DNA of 64,000 nucleotides from Cohnella nanjingensis (GCF_014212125.1 NZ_JACJVP010000011.1:248001-312000); one strand, 5' to 3'; positions 17,183-28,200 are shown, counted from the first letter of the stretch. Translations and numbers: made by a program. The notes: generated by a model from the letters alone, not told the origin.

Positions 17183-18790
17183 ATGAAAATGAAAAAAGTG
17201 TTGGTTCCATTGTCGGCTTTGACGTTATTGACAAGCGTATTGGCAGCATGCTCGAACTCAAACCACGATGCAAAAGAAAGCGGGCCCGCTTCAACGTCTA
17301 CGCCAACGTCAACATCATCGACAGAGAATAAGCCTTCGGGTTCGCCGGCTACCCTGACGGTAGAAATATTTGACAGAGGCATACAGGGGCAGCCGGACTT
17401 GAACAACAATACTTGGACCAGATACATCAATGAACATTTCGGAAAGCCGAACAATGCGGTCGTGAAATTCGTTCCGGTCCCCAGATCGCAGGAAGTAGAC
17501 AAGCTCAATGTATTGATGGCATCAGGCGAGGCACCGGATATCTCGTTTACTTATGACAACACGACCGTTTACAGGTACGCAAAAATGAACGGCATTATGC
17601 AATTGAATGATTTGATTGCGGAGCACGGTAAGGAATTAACGAATTATTTGGGGGAGAAAGTTCTTTCTTATGGCGTTTATAACGGGAAACAGATGGCGAT
17701 ACCCGCCAAAAGGACTTCCCTGGCCTGGGGTGGCATGTTTATCAGAAAGGATTGGCTCGACAAATTGGGGTTGCCGCTCCCGACAACCCGAGATGAATTA
17801 TATAATACTTTAGTTGCATTCAGAGATAAAAATCCCGGAGGCGTCGATGGGGTGATCCCCTGGGGATTGGCAGCAACCGGTATGAACTACGGCACCGGAA
17901 ATTTAGTTGACTCTTTCTGGGAGGCGCAGTCGGAGGAAGAATTCGTTACAGTTCCGGGTTGGCTGAGACCCGGAAACAAGGAAGCGATGAAGTTCCTCAA
18001 CAAGCTCTATAACGAAAAATTAATTAGCCCTGATTTTGCCTTGGATAAAACGGCCAAGCAAGTGGATGCAGACGTTACGAACGGCAAAGTCGGATTCTTC
18101 AGCGCCAACTGGGATTATCCGTTAAGGCAAAATATCAGCGAACCCTTAAAAGCGAATGTGCCTGATGCAAACTTTGTTCCGATCGACACTTTTAAGAATG
18201 ATGAAGGGAAATATAAGAAAATCGCGTACAACGAAAATGGAATCAATATCATCATCCCCAAGAGCAGTAAAAATGCGGAACTGGCCATTAAATATCTAAA
18301 CTGGATGTCCAGCCCCGACGTCTTATTCTTCCTGCAATACGGGGAGGAAGGGGTTAACCACAAGATGGATGATAATGGGATTCCGGAGGTGATCAACCAA
18401 GCCGGGGACAATATGCAAACTAGCTATCTGAATCTTGATTATACCTTGGTTGTAAATGGCGTAGAGCTTGGCGATCCTGAGAAGAATATTAAAGCTTTGG
18501 CTGCAACGGCTCCGGGGTTGGAAGAGGTTGCGGAACAATCGTACAAAATCAATACGACGGACACTTACACAGGTTTCTACTTTGATACGCCAAACGAGGC
18601 CAACATTAAGTTTGGTAAAACGCTTGGCGATTTGAACAAGCAAATGACGGATAAGCTGATTTCCTGCAAGCCTTCTGAATTCGACAATCTGTATGATAAG
18701 ATGGTTGCGGAGTATATGGCGGCAGGCGGGCAGGCCGTTACGGATGAAAGCGTGAAAATTTACAAAGCGATGCAAGCGAATAAAAAGTAA
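17183..18790 (+). CDS. Extracellular solute-binding lipoprotein (LipO-like)
   Basis: 535 residues, in the long (>500) LipO class. The signal peptide ends in the lipobox LAAC, followed by a Ser/Thr/Pro-rich linker (about 22-55) and the two-lobe binding domain. GAAGG precedes ATG 17183. The 144-base leader from 17039 contains a small hairpin (GAAGCGA...TCGCTTC) that may tune expression relative to the permeases. Ligand unknown, presumably an oligosaccharide. Confidence 0.87.
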   Translation: MKMKKVLVPLSALTLLTSVLAACSNSNHDAKESGPASTSTPTSTSSTENKPSGSPATLTVEIFDRGIQGQPDLNNNTWTRYINEHFGKPNNAVVKFVPVPRSQEVDKLNVLMASGEAPDISFTYDNTTVYRYAKMNGIMQLNDLIAEHGKELTNYLGEKVLSYGVYNGKQMAIPAKRTSLAWGGMFIRKDWLDKLGLPLPTTRDELYNTLVAFRDKNPGGVDGVIPWGLAATGMNYGTGNLVDSFWEAQSEEEFVTVPGWLRPGNKEAMKFLNKLYNEKLISPDFALDKTAKQVDADVTNGKVGFFSANWDYPLRQNISEPLKANVPDANFVPIDTFKNDEGKYKKIAYNENGINIIIPKSSKNAELAIKYLNWMSSPDVLFFLQYGEEGVNHKMDDNGIPEVINQAGDNMQTSYLNLDYTLVVNGVELGDPEKNIKALAATAPGLEEVAEQSYKINTTDTYTGFYFDTPNEANIKFGKTLGDLNKQMTDKLISCKPSEFDNLYDKMVAEYMAAGGQAVTDESVKIYKAMQANKK

Positions 18791-18806
18791 AAAATGATAT
18801 AGGCAT

Positions 18807-18835
18807 ATAGGCCGTTGATCCGATCAGCGGCTTAT
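18807..18835 (+). other. Hairpin between binding protein and response regulator genes
   Basis: GCCGTTGATC (18811-18820) pairs with GATCAGCGGC (18822-18831) apart from one G-T wobble. No T-run follows. It could stabilise the upstream transport mRNA and lower expression of the regulatory genes downstream. Confidence 0.4.
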
Positions 18836-18865
18836 ATGAATTTATAAGCGATCAAGGGGGTTCTT

Positions 18866-20296
18866 ATGTATAGCGTTATTATTGTAGACGATGAACCTTG
18901 GGCCATAAAAGGAATACGGAATGTATTTGACTGGAAGAAGTACGGGTTCGAAATAACGGGTCAATTTACGAGCGCCCATCAGGCATTCGAGTTTATATGC
19001 GAGGAGAGTCCCGATCTGGTTTTTACGGATATCAGAATGCCTGAAATTTCCGGTCTCGACTTGATCGGGATGACCAAAAAAAGGGGTTTAGATGTTGAGT
19101 TTGTAATTGTAAGCGGTTTCTCTGAATTTGCCTATGCGCAGGAGGCCTTAAGATATGGCGCGCTGGATTATTTCCTAAAGCCCATCGATATTGAAATGGC
19201 GGATCCCTTAATCGAAAAGCTGGCATCGCATTTTTCTAAAAAGAGAAGTATTAGAAATAACTTCATCTTAGAGGCTTTAACTTCCACGGATAAAAATGAA
19301 CGAAAGCAATTAACGCAACTTTTCGACGGTTCATCCAACGATTACTTTCGCGTGCTGATTATTTATTCGAATAGCGAGAAAACAGGTGAACGAAAGCTTT
19401 TCGATATGAAACATACAGTGGAAGTTGAACTTGGATCAAGAAAGACGCTGTATATTCTCAAAAGCGAAAATCGAACGGATTTGGAAGATCGATTGGATGT
19501 GGCGGCGTTCACCGGTTCAGACATAAAAACGGTAGGAATCAGCAGCATTTCGAATCATTACGAAAATATTCCGAAGCTTATCAAAGAATCGGATCTCGCA
19601 GCATCGAAAGTATTTCTACAGGAAGAAAAAGGGATATTTAGGTATGAGTTAAAGATCAATCGGGTTAAGCCGTTAATCGATGAAATCTCTTCTATGATCC
19701 AAGAGAAGAAGTTTGAAGAATTGGATGACGTCATGATGGGACTTCTGTATTTCTTCAAGCATCACAATCTAGGGATGGGAGAAGTGGTTTATTTATGGAA
19801 TCAAGTGGTCAGCGTGTTGCTTGGCACCTTTTACGAAGAACTGAAGGACATGGAGCTTGATTTCCTGAATTACGCCGAGCTGAAAGAGCGATTCGAGAAC
19901 TTCGATTCATTAGGCAGTTTCTTGCATGATATTTTTACCTATATAAAGGAGCTGAACAACCAGCTTAGCAATGAAGGCGACATCAATTCTTATTTTATCC
20001 AGATGGTCAAATACATCGATCAGAATTACCAGAGCAAGCTATATCTTAAAGATCTATCCGCAAAATTCTTTATCAACCAAGTCTATTGCTGCCAACTGTT
20101 TAAAAAAAATCTGGGCAAAACCTTTTCGGAATATATAACGGATTTGAGGATCAAAAAAGCTTGCGGGTTATTGAAAAATACAGAACTGTCCATTGAAGAG
20201 ATTGCCGCAAAAGTAGGATATGTGGATTACTATTATTTCAATAAAGTATTTAAGAAACAATGCGGGATAACGCCTTCGAGATTCAGAAAAAGTTGA
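18866..20296 (+). CDS. YesN-type response regulator with AraC-family DNA-binding domain
   Basis: 476 residues. The receiver occupies about 1-120 with VDDEP, phosphoacceptor Asp55 in VFTDIRMPE and Lys in YFLKPI. A linker of about 250 residues follows, then an AraC double helix-turn-helix at about 370-476 (IEEIAAKVGYVDYYYF, KVFKKQCGITPSRFRK). GGGGG lies before ATG 18866. It partners with the YesM-like kinase 17 bases downstream and most likely controls the transport operon in front of it. Confidence 0.9.
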   Translation: MYSVIIVDDEPWAIKGIRNVFDWKKYGFEITGQFTSAHQAFEFICEESPDLVFTDIRMPEISGLDLIGMTKKRGLDVEFVIVSGFSEFAYAQEALRYGALDYFLKPIDIEMADPLIEKLASHFSKKRSIRNNFILEALTSTDKNERKQLTQLFDGSSNDYFRVLIIYSNSEKTGERKLFDMKHTVEVELGSRKTLYILKSENRTDLEDRLDVAAFTGSDIKTVGISSISNHYENIPKLIKESDLAASKVFLQEEKGIFRYELKINRVKPLIDEISSMIQEKKFEELDDVMMGLLYFFKHHNLGMGEVVYLWNQVVSVLLGTFYEELKDMELDFLNYAELKERFENFDSLGSFLHDIFTYIKELNNQLSNEGDINSYFIQMVKYIDQNYQSKLYLKDLSAKFFINQVYCCQLFKKNLGKTFSEYITDLRIKKACGLLKNTELSIEEIAAKVGYVDYYYFNKVFKKQCGITPSRFRKS

Positions 20297-20313
20297 TCAT
20301 CGGAGTGGAGAAC

Positions 20314-22116
20314 GTGCAGATTAGCAGAGTGAAACTTAAACATCAGATCTTACTTATCTTTTTATTTGCGATTATTATTTTTACAACCATGGAGTTCTTT
20401 TTTTATTTCAGTTTTTATAACCTGACGCAAAAAAGGGCCGCCAATTATGGAAATACGATCATTGAACAAACGCGCCAAAAGATCGATTCCGTGTTCAACG
20501 ATATAAAAGTCAGTACAAGCATTGCGGTCAATAATAAAAAAATACAAGAATTCACCATTGAAGATGACGATTATAAGAGGGATTTTGAATTAGGCACCTA
20601 TGTCATTGATCTAATGGAATATATGAGGTCCTTTAATTCCTATGTGAACGGAATAGTGATTAACGATAAACAAGGAAGACGGGTTAGCAGTTTAGCTAAC
20701 GCAAATGGAGACGTTTTCTTTCTAAATCAATATGATGAATTTATCTATGCCTATAAATATGATAGCGCCCCTTTTAAAAGAGGAACGTTTACGCATCTAT
20801 TAAAAGAAAATAAAACGGGAAAAGAATATTTCTTTTATATTACACCCATTATCGAATCGATTGGCGGGGTCCATTTTTCCCAAAAAACAGGCTACTTTTC
20901 GGTAATGGTGAATATGGAAAAAATGCAAGAACTTGTCGAGAATACGGAATTGACGCCTCATTCCACTTTATATATATTGAACAGCCGAAGTGAGGTCGTT
21001 GCATCCAATAATGCAAATTTCCGCAACGTTTTATTCAAGGATATCCTTTCCGGTGATCGAACTAGTTTAACCAACGGGTTGAAAACAAAAATAAACGGGA
21101 AAGACGTACTCGTTCAGCAAATCGGCTTGGAGCAGGCGGAAGGGTGGAGCATCGTCAGCATCATTCCGGTGCAAGAATTGACGACGGACATGAACGCGAT
21201 TAAAAATACAAGTATTATAGCAGGAATTGGTATCATTCTAAGCTTGATTATTTTGGGGTACTTTTTCTTGAATAATCTGACACGACCTGTCATGGGTCTT
21301 GTGGCAGATATGAGAAAAATCGGCGAAAGAGCCATGGGCTTTAGAGTAAAGGTACGCTCGACAAATGAAGTCGGCGTTTTGGCCTATGCGATCAATAGCA
21401 TGGTCGATAAAATGGAAGAGATGACACGAAACATGTTCAATACGCAGGCGAGATTATATGAGTCCGAGCTGAGCAAAAAGCAGGCTGAATTTTCCGCCTT
21501 GCAAAGTCAAATCAATCCGCATTTCCTTTATAATACATTAAATTGCATAAGCAGCATCGGACTGGAATACGGAAGCAAGGAAATCGCGCAGATCGCTTCC
21601 TGTATGTCCAAGATCTTTCGATATAGCATTAAAAAGGACGATCTGGTTTTGATAAGCGAAGAAATTCAATGTATTAAGGCCTATATGAATATTATTTCCA
21701 TTCGCTATGAAGACAAGTTTTCCATGGAAGTAAATATTGATGAAAAGCTGTTGGAAATGAAAACGCCTAAAATGATATTGCAGCCCATTGTTGAAAATTC
21801 AGTCTACCATGGGCTTGAAAGCATGGACGCAGGAGGGAATCTTAGGGTAAGCGGGAATATCGATGCGAATGGAGACGTATGTTTCCAGGTGTCGGATACC
21901 GGAAAAGGCATAGACAAGGATGAGCTGGAAGCCATTAAAGCGAAACTGAGCATGGAATATTCGGAGAGAGCGGAAATCAGTCTTGCCGGAAAAAGTATCG
22001 GTCTGTCCAATATCCATAATCGGATCAAGCTGCTGTTTGGAGAAGGTTATGGGGTAAAGATCGAAAGTCGGATGGGTGATGGCACGACAGTGTTCGTTAA
22101 GATCCCCTACCTTTAA
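20314..22116 (+). CDS. YesM-type sensor histidine kinase
   Basis: 600 residues from GTG 20314, which has GGAG at 20302-20305; the longer frame from 20260 overlaps the regulator gene and adds unrelated residues. TM1 about 9-31, extracellular sensor about 35-300, TM2 about 305-325, HAMP about 325-380, then the His_kinase family H-box QINPHFLYNTLN and an HATPase domain with IVENSVYHGL and DTGKGID. It is membrane-bound and presumably senses the imported saccharide or its binding protein. The stop codon lies inside copy A of the ~98-bp repeat. Confidence 0.89.
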   Translation: MQISRVKLKHQILLIFLFAIIIFTTMEFFFYFSFYNLTQKRAANYGNTIIEQTRQKIDSVFNDIKVSTSIAVNNKKIQEFTIEDDDYKRDFELGTYVIDLMEYMRSFNSYVNGIVINDKQGRRVSSLANANGDVFFLNQYDEFIYAYKYDSAPFKRGTFTHLLKENKTGKEYFFYITPIIESIGGVHFSQKTGYFSVMVNMEKMQELVENTELTPHSTLYILNSRSEVVASNNANFRNVLFKDILSGDRTSLTNGLKTKINGKDVLVQQIGLEQAEGWSIVSIIPVQELTTDMNAIKNTSIIAGIGIILSLIILGYFFLNNLTRPVMGLVADMRKIGERAMGFRVKVRSTNEVGVLAYAINSMVDKMEEMTRNMFNTQARLYESELSKKQAEFSALQSQINPHFLYNTLNCISSIGLEYGSKEIAQIASCMSKIFRYSIKKDDLVLISEEIQCIKAYMNIISIRYEDKFSMEVNIDEKLLEMKTPKMILQPIVENSVYHGLESMDAGGNLRVSGNIDANGDVCFQVSDTGKGIDKDELEAIKAKLSMEYSERAEISLAGKSIGLSNIHNRIKLLFGEGYGVKIESRMGDGTTVFVKIPYL

Positions 22117-22210
22117 CAGAACCTAAACAGCGAGAGCTAAATTCATCTGATGTTCAACGAGTCGTTTAGGCTCCGTTTCAAGGAGGCTGTTAGGATAGGG
22201 AATGTGGATT
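22111..22210. repeat. ~98-bp repeat, copy A
   Basis: Matches 25153-25252 at roughly 85% by eye. Near its ends are inverted arms AACAGAACCTAAAC and GTTTAGGCTCCGTT (14 bases, two mismatches), so it can fold into a hairpin. It contains the kinase stop codon and lies just before the YbjQ gene. Confidence 0.75.
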
Positions 22211-22248
22211 CCGCGCAAATCATTTCTCTATTTGGAGGAGGAACGCAC

Positions 22249-22560
22249 TTGATTGTTACAACAACGGCAATCGTTGAAGGTTCCCCGGTCAGGCAGTATA
22301 TCGGCGTCGCAACCGGCGAAGTCATCGTGGGGGCTCATGTCGGGAGAGACCTACTTGCTTCATTCACCGATCTTGTAGGCGGGCGTTCGAAAGCCTACGA
22401 AACCAAACTACGGGAGGCAAGAGAATTAGCCTTTAAAGAAATGACGCAGCAAGCTTCGCAGATGGGAGCCAATGCCGTTGTCGGTGTCGATATCGATTAC
22501 GAAGTTGTCCGCCAAGGCCTGCTGATGGTCGCGGTCAGCGGAACGGCAGTCATTATCTAA
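22249..22560 (+). CDS. YbjQ/UPF0145 family protein
   Basis: 103 residues. Starting at TTG 22249, seven bases after GGAGGAGG, gives the normal family length and the conserved N-terminus LIVTTTAIVEG. The longer frame from 22150 is translated repeat sequence. Conserved features are YIGVATGEVIVGA, FTDLVGGRS and GANAVVGVDIDYE. The family forms homopentamers and is sometimes called heavy-metal-binding, but its function is unproven. Single gene, closed by a strong terminator. Confidence 0.85.
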   Translation: MIVTTTAIVEGSPVRQYIGVATGEVIVGAHVGRDLLASFTDLVGGRSKAYETKLREARELAFKEMTQQASQMGANAVVGVDIDYEVVRQGLLMVAVSGTAVII

Positions 22561-22589
22561 GCAGCCTTGGTAAAATAGGACATGCATAC

Positions 22590-22630
22590 AAACAAAAGCT
22601 GCGAGGTGATGAACCTCGCAGCTTTTGTTT
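22590..22630. terminator. Bidirectional terminator
   Basis: Perfect 18-bp stem (22590-22607 with 22613-22630) with 5-base loop; both arms end in A/T-rich tracts so it can stop transcription from either side. It lies between the YbjQ gene and the convergent kinase gene. Confidence 0.88.
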
Positions 22631-22650
22631 CGTAGTCATAAGGCTAGCGC

Positions 22651-24390
22651 TCAGAAGGGCAGCATGATCTCGATTTTCGTGCCTTGCCACACTTTGGATA
22701 GTACCTTGATTTCGCCGCCGTGCGCCTCCACGATCGATTTGGCGATGCTCATTCCGAGCCCGGAGCCATCCGTCGGTTCTTCCGTATTCGTTCCCCGGTA
22801 GTAGCGATTGAACAAGTGATGCAGCGTTTCCTCGTCCATCCCTTTGCCATTATCAATGACGCGTATGCAGGCCTTGTCGTTCATCATGCCGACAAAAACG
22901 GTGATGACCACGCCCGGCGGGTTATGCTTCACGGCGTTGGACAGCAAGTTATCCATCAGCCTCTGCAGCCAGGTCTCATCCGCCTGGATCAGGAGGGGAC
23001 GCTCATCTCCAACGTAGTGAAACTGATACTCGGACATCGTGGCGTCATTGACGTACTTCAGTACGGAGCGGCGCACCATCTCATCCAAATCCGTCTCCCG
23101 AAGCTGCATGATCGATTTTCCCTGTTTGAGCTGATGAATCAATGAAAAGTCGGAGATCAGCTCCAGCATATAATCCCCTTTCTCCCGAATCGTCGCGCCC
23201 ATGGCTCGCATCTCCTCGCGGCTCCATTGTTCGGGCAAGCTCTCCAGCATATAACCATAACCTTGAATCGTGGCCAGAGGCGTGCGCAGATCGTGGGAGA
23301 TTCCTGACATCCACTCCGTTTGCGCATTCTCCAGCCTTACCCGTTCCTTCTCCGTCCGAGCCAGTTGATGCGTCATCTGATAGAAGGCTTCGATCACTTC
23401 CTTATAGAGCCTGTAGCGGATTCGCATCGTGCCGTTGCGACGGAATACCTTGCGCATGTCCTTGGCGGTCAGTACCTGGTCGTACTGTCCCCGGCGCATC
23501 CGTTCAAACCAGCCTGCGAACAGAATCAGCGGTTGACCGTAACGGTAGCCATGCCAGATCGAGAGGGGCACCGCCAAGAGCAGGGTGAGAACTGCAAACC
23601 AGACGAGTCCGCGGGTTGCCGTATCCAGCGCAGGATGCTTGAGAGGACCTCCCGTCGCATTGGGCGAATAGAGGACCCAGGTCATTCCGCTTGGCTTGTC
23701 CCGATGGGCGACGATCGTCGTGTCATAGTTGCTTGGAGATTGCTGAATGGCCAGGATATCCAACGGACGATACGCCTTTTGCGCATAGGCTTCTTCGCCC
23801 ATGTCTTGTACGGTATAACCCGCGGGGTCGATCACCTGCAAATAACTGCCGATTTCGCGCAGCCGCTGGTCCAGAAGGGGAACCGCTGCGCTCCGCACCA
23901 GCCCTTGCTTCCCGTAGGCGTCGAACAGGGCCACAAGCTGGTCAAGGTCGGGGCTTTGGTAGCCTAGCATGTACAATAGCGGTTCGTTAAAAGCAAAATT
24001 CAGCTGCGTGTTCACGATATAAGTCCCAAGTGTCCGCGTCTCATGAATTTCGAGCAGTTGGGCGATCGAGTAGGAGGCCGGCAGCACATAATGCGGCGTT
24101 GGATTGACGCCGTAGATCACCTCTCCTTCGGCATTGACAACCTGCAGCCACATTCCTTTCTCCTCGATGAGCTTGCTCCACTTGGGGGAAATCCGAACCG
24201 CCCCATCCTTGGAAGAAGCTTCTTGTGCGATCAGTTGCAGGGCGCCGACCGGAAAGTTCCGGCGTATCTCATTATTATTCATGTTCTGGAAGTACATGAT
24301 GCAGGCAACCAGAGTAACGGCCACAAGCAGCAGGGCATAGAAGATCAATTGATACGTGAAGTGGAAGGCCATGCGCTGTTGGATCTTCAT
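22651..24390 (-). CDS. Sensor histidine kinase (HisKA/HATPase) of the RND-linked two-component system
   Basis: 579 residues. TM1 about 13-34, a large extracellular sensor about 35-258, TM2 about 260-281, HisKA with SGISHDLRTPLA (His366), and an HATPase domain with DNGKGMDEE and GSGLGMSIAKS. The start overlaps the upstream regulator stop, so they are one operon. The pair is divergent from the RND exporter at 25278 and probably controls it. The signal is unknown; lipids, detergents or antimicrobial compounds would fit an RND pump. Confidence 0.88.
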   Translation of the reverse strand: MKIQQRMAFHFTYQLIFYALLLVAVTLVACIMYFQNMNNNEIRRNFPVGALQLIAQEASSKDGAVRISPKWSKLIEEKGMWLQVVNAEGEVIYGVNPTPHYVLPASYSIAQLLEIHETRTLGTYIVNTQLNFAFNEPLLYMLGYQSPDLDQLVALFDAYGKQGLVRSAAVPLLDQRLREIGSYLQVIDPAGYTVQDMGEEAYAQKAYRPLDILAIQQSPSNYDTTIVAHRDKPSGMTWVLYSPNATGGPLKHPALDTATRGLVWFAVLTLLLAVPLSIWHGYRYGQPLILFAGWFERMRRGQYDQVLTAKDMRKVFRRNGTMRIRYRLYKEVIEAFYQMTHQLARTEKERVRLENAQTEWMSGISHDLRTPLATIQGYGYMLESLPEQWSREEMRAMGATIREKGDYMLELISDFSLIHQLKQGKSIMQLRETDLDEMVRRSVLKYVNDATMSEYQFHYVGDERPLLIQADETWLQRLMDNLLSNAVKHNPPGVVITVFVGMMNDKACIRVIDNGKGMDEETLHHLFNRYYRGTNTEEPTDGSGLGMSIAKSIVEAHGGEIKVLSKVWQGTKIEIMLPF

Positions 24391-25121
24391 CGCTCCTGCG
24401 ACTCCTTCGCCAGCTTGTAGCCGAGTCCGCGTACGGTAACCAGCAGCTTCGGATTGCCGGGATCGATCTCGATCCGCTCCCGTATGCGCCGGATATGCAC
24501 CATCACGGTCGAGTCGTCGCCCTGTCCGTTAATCCCCCAAACCTTGTCGTAGAGTTGCGTTTTGGAAAATACGATTCCGGGAAACTTACAGAAGTGCAGC
24601 AGCAGTTGGAAGACTTGCGCGGGGCAAGGAACCGGTTGTCCCTCCACGATCAGCTCGCCCTCCGCCTCGTTAACGGTGAAACGGCTGAACCGGTAAATCC
24701 CCGGCTCGGGCCGCTTGGCCGGGCTGGCTGCGGGAGCTTCCGGCTCCAGACGGCGTATGCGCGCCTGAATTCTTGCGGCCACCTCCAGGGGATTGAAGGG
24801 CTTCGTGATATAATCGTCCCCTCCCATAGCGAAGCCTCGCAGCACATCGAGATCGGAAGCCTTGGCAGTCAAAAACAAGATATGTGGATTCCCGAATTCG
24901 CGGAGCTTGGAGCAGATCTCCAGGCCGCTGCCGTCGGGGAGCATAATGTCGAGCAGGACGATATCGGGGACCACCCTCGCCGCTAATTCGAGCGCTTCCG
25001 CGCAGGTGGACGCCGCGTACAGCTGATGGAATCCTTCCCTGCGAAGCACCATTTGCAACATCGTGACAATCGAAGGCTCGTCGTCGACGATCGCGATTTT
25101 AATATCGGATAGATTTGTCAT
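24387..25121 (-). CDS. OmpR/PhoB-type response regulator
   Basis: 244 residues from ATG 25121, which has AAGGGTG upstream; the frame can extend to 25139 but without a ribosome site. Receiver with VDDEP and Asp58 in VLLDIMLPDG, Lys in YITKPFNPLE, then a winged helix (about 150-240). Overlaps the kinase gene by four bases. It sits head to head with the RND gene across copy B of the 98-bp repeat. Confidence 0.9.
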   Translation of the reverse strand: MTNLSDIKIAIVDDEPSIVTMLQMVLRREGFHQLYAASTCAEALELAARVVPDIVLLDIMLPDGSGLEICSKLREFGNPHILFLTAKASDLDVLRGFAMGGDDYITKPFNPLEVAARIQARIRRLEPEAPAASPAKRPEPGIYRFSRFTVNEAEGELIVEGQPVPCPAQVFQLLLHFCKFPGIVFSKTQLYDKVWGINGQGDDSTVMVHIRRIRERIEIDPGNPKLLVTVRGLGYKLAKESQER

Positions 25122-25152
25122 GTTTTCACCCTTTTCCATAGTAGCATACGCA

Positions 25153-25252
25153 CTTTAACAGAACCTAAACGGCGGGAGCTGAATTAAGCTGATGTTCATC
25201 GATTCGTTTAGGCTCTGTTTCAATGAGGTTGCTAGGATAGGAAATGAGGATC
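25153..25252. repeat. ~98-bp repeat, copy B
   Basis: Second copy of the element at 22111-22210. Its inverted arms 25157-25170 and 25206-25219 match over 14 bases with a single mismatch. It fills most of the space between the divergent response regulator and RND genes, so any promoters there overlap it. Confidence 0.75.
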
Positions 25253-25277
25253 CTATTCGAAAGGGGAAAGATATCAG

Positions 25278-28200
25278 ATGAAATGGTTTATTCAAGGAGC
25301 GTTCCGCAACAAAGCGGCCATCTCGATTCTCGTGGTGATGGTGCTTGGTCTCGGAATTTTCAGCTATTTCAAGCTTCCTATGGAATTTATGCCGGAGTCG
25401 GGCAGCCCGCAGATTACGGTCAGCGTGATCGGCCCGGGATACGACGCCGCCACGATGGAGAGCCAGGTGACGAACCCGCTGGAGCAAGCATTGGCGGCCG
25501 TAAAGGGAAAATCCAATGCGTTCTCGACTTCGGGAGACGGCTTCTCCCAGATCAACATAGACTTCGGTTCGAAAACGAACATGAAGCAAGCCAAATCGGA
25601 CGTCGAGCGGGCGGTGAACGCGGTGCAACTGCCGGAGCGCATGTCGCCTCCGTACGTCGTTCAATTCGACACTTCGATGATTCCGATCTCGTTCGTCTCG
25701 CTCACGTTCGCCGACGGGACGACCGAAGCGCGGAAGGAGAAGCTGGAACAGCAGGCGGTCGACGCCTTCCATTCGATCGGCGGAGCCGGCGAGGTTCAGC
25801 TGTCCGGCAAGTCGCTGCCCGGCGTCGGCGTGTTCCCGGACGCGAAGAAGCTGGCGGCCAAAGGAATTCCGCTTCAAGCCCTTTACGGCGTGCTGCAGGG
25901 CCGCGGCGTCTCATCTTCCGTCGGCCAAACGGCGCTGGACGGAACGGTCGTCAACTTGAACGTCTCGTCCGACCTGAACGACATCGAGACGCTGAAGAAG
26001 CTGCCGGTCGCGGGCGGCGTCGCCCTGGGCGACGTGGCCGACGTCAGACTGCTCGAGGACAAGGAAAGCATCAGCCGTCTCGACGGCAAGGACTCGCTGA
26101 TGATCGTCGTCTCCAAAGCGGCCGCCTCCAACGCGGTTAGCGTGGGCAAAGGCGTAGAGAAGACGATCAAACAGATGAACGAGGAAAACCAAGACGTCGA
26201 GCTGAAGCTGATGATGAGCACGTCCGAACAGGTCGTCCATTCCGTCAACAGCATGATGCGGGAAGTGCTGATGGGCGCTTTGTTCGCCACGATCGTCATC
26301 CTCCTGTTCATTCGCAGCTTCCGGGCGACGCTCGTCACGATCGTGTCGATCCCGCTGTCGCTGGCATTGACGCTGTACCTGCTCGATCTGTCGAACATCA
26401 CCCTCAACATTTTGACGTTGGGCGGCGTCGCCGTCGCGGTCGGACGGCTCGTGGACGACAGCATCGTCGTCATCGAGAATATTTTCCGCCGGCTGCAGAA
26501 GGAATCGTTCTCCGCTTCGGTCGTCATCGATGCCACCAAGGAAGTGTCGAGGGCGATCACCGCTTCGACGCTGACGACGGTCGCCGTGTTCCTGCCGATG
26601 GGGCTCTTGCGCGGCTCGCTGCAGTCGTTCCTGTTGCCGTTCGCCTTGACCGTCGCCTACTCGCTGCTGTCGTCGCTGATCGTCGCGCTGGCCGTCATTC
26701 CGTTCATGAGCGCCAGGGTGCTTCGCAACGTGTCGATCAAGGAGCACAAGCCGTCCAAGCGGTTTACCGCGTTCCTGCATTGGAATTTGCGGCACAAATG
26801 GGTTCCGATCCTGCTCGCGTTTGCGCTTCTGATCGGTTCGGTGGGCGTCTACTTCAATTTGCCGAAAGGCGCCATCGACTCTTCCGATGCCACGAATCTG
26901 AACGTGACGCTCGAATACAAGCCGGATACCCCTACGGACCAAGTGTTCGAAAACGGCAAAAAGCTCGAGGCGTTCCTGATGAAGCAGGAAGGCCAGGAAT
27001 GGGTCAGCATGAGCATGGGCAACAGCGCCGACGCCGCCAAATACGGAAGCGTCCAATCGCCGACGCTCGCGACGTACTTGCTGCAGATGAAAAAAGGCGG
27101 GAACGCCGACAAGATCGTCGAGGCCGTTAAAGCGGAGCGCCCGAACTATCCGGGAGCGGAGCTGAACGCCAGCGCCGGCTCGTTGGGAGGCGGAGGAGGC
27201 ACGAACGTGTTCGTCGACGTATCCGGAGACGATCCGGCCCTGCTGGCGAAGACGGCTGACGAAGTCGTCGCCAAAATCAAGCCGATCCAGGACGTGCTCA
27301 AGGTCGAAACGAACCAGGAAGAGAAGAAGACGGTGTATACGCTGCAAGTGAACCCGTCCGAAGCCAAAGCCGGAGACATCGTCTCCCAGCTGCAGAGCAT
27401 GCTCAATCCGGTGCCGATCGGCACGGTGCGGTCCGAAGGCCGCACGCTGAACGTCTCCGTCCAGCCGGTGCTCGCTCCGAAGTCCGAGCGCGACCTGGAC
27501 GGCTTGACCGTCCTGACCGAAGCCGGTCCGAAGCCGGTATCCAGCGTCGCGAAGTGGGTCAAGGAAGAGAAGCCGACGAAGTCCTACCATAAGGACGGGA
27601 AGAGCTACATTCGCGTAACGGCGAAGGTCGACCCGAGCCAGCTGTCCGTCGTCGGCGGCAAGATTTCGCAAGCGATGAATGACGTTAAGCCGCCGAGCGG
27701 CGTCAACATTGACGTGGGCGGCGCTTCCGCCGACCAGTCCGCCGACTTTTCCAGCCTGTTCGTCATGATGCTCGTCTCCATCGGCATCGTGTACTTGATC
27801 ATGGTCTTCACGTTCAAGACGCTGCGGGCGCCGATCGCCATTCTTGCCTCGATTTTGTTCGTGCCGATCGGAGCGGTGCTCGGACTGATCGTGTCCGGCG
27901 TGACGCCGGATTTCACCGCCATCTTCGGCGTCGTCATGCTCATCGGCATCGTCGTCACGAACGCGATCGTGCTGATCGACCGCGTGATACAGAACGAGGA
28001 GAAGATGACGATCCGCGAAGCGCTTCTGGAAGCGGCAGGCACCCGGATGCGCCCGATTCTGATGACCGGGATCGCGACCGTGTGCGCCATGCTGCCGCTC
28101 GTGTTCGGCACGTCGGAAAGCGGCAGCATCGTCTCGCAAAGCCTCGCCATCGTCGTCATCGGCGGCCTCGTCGTCGCCACGCTGCTCACGCTCGTTATCG

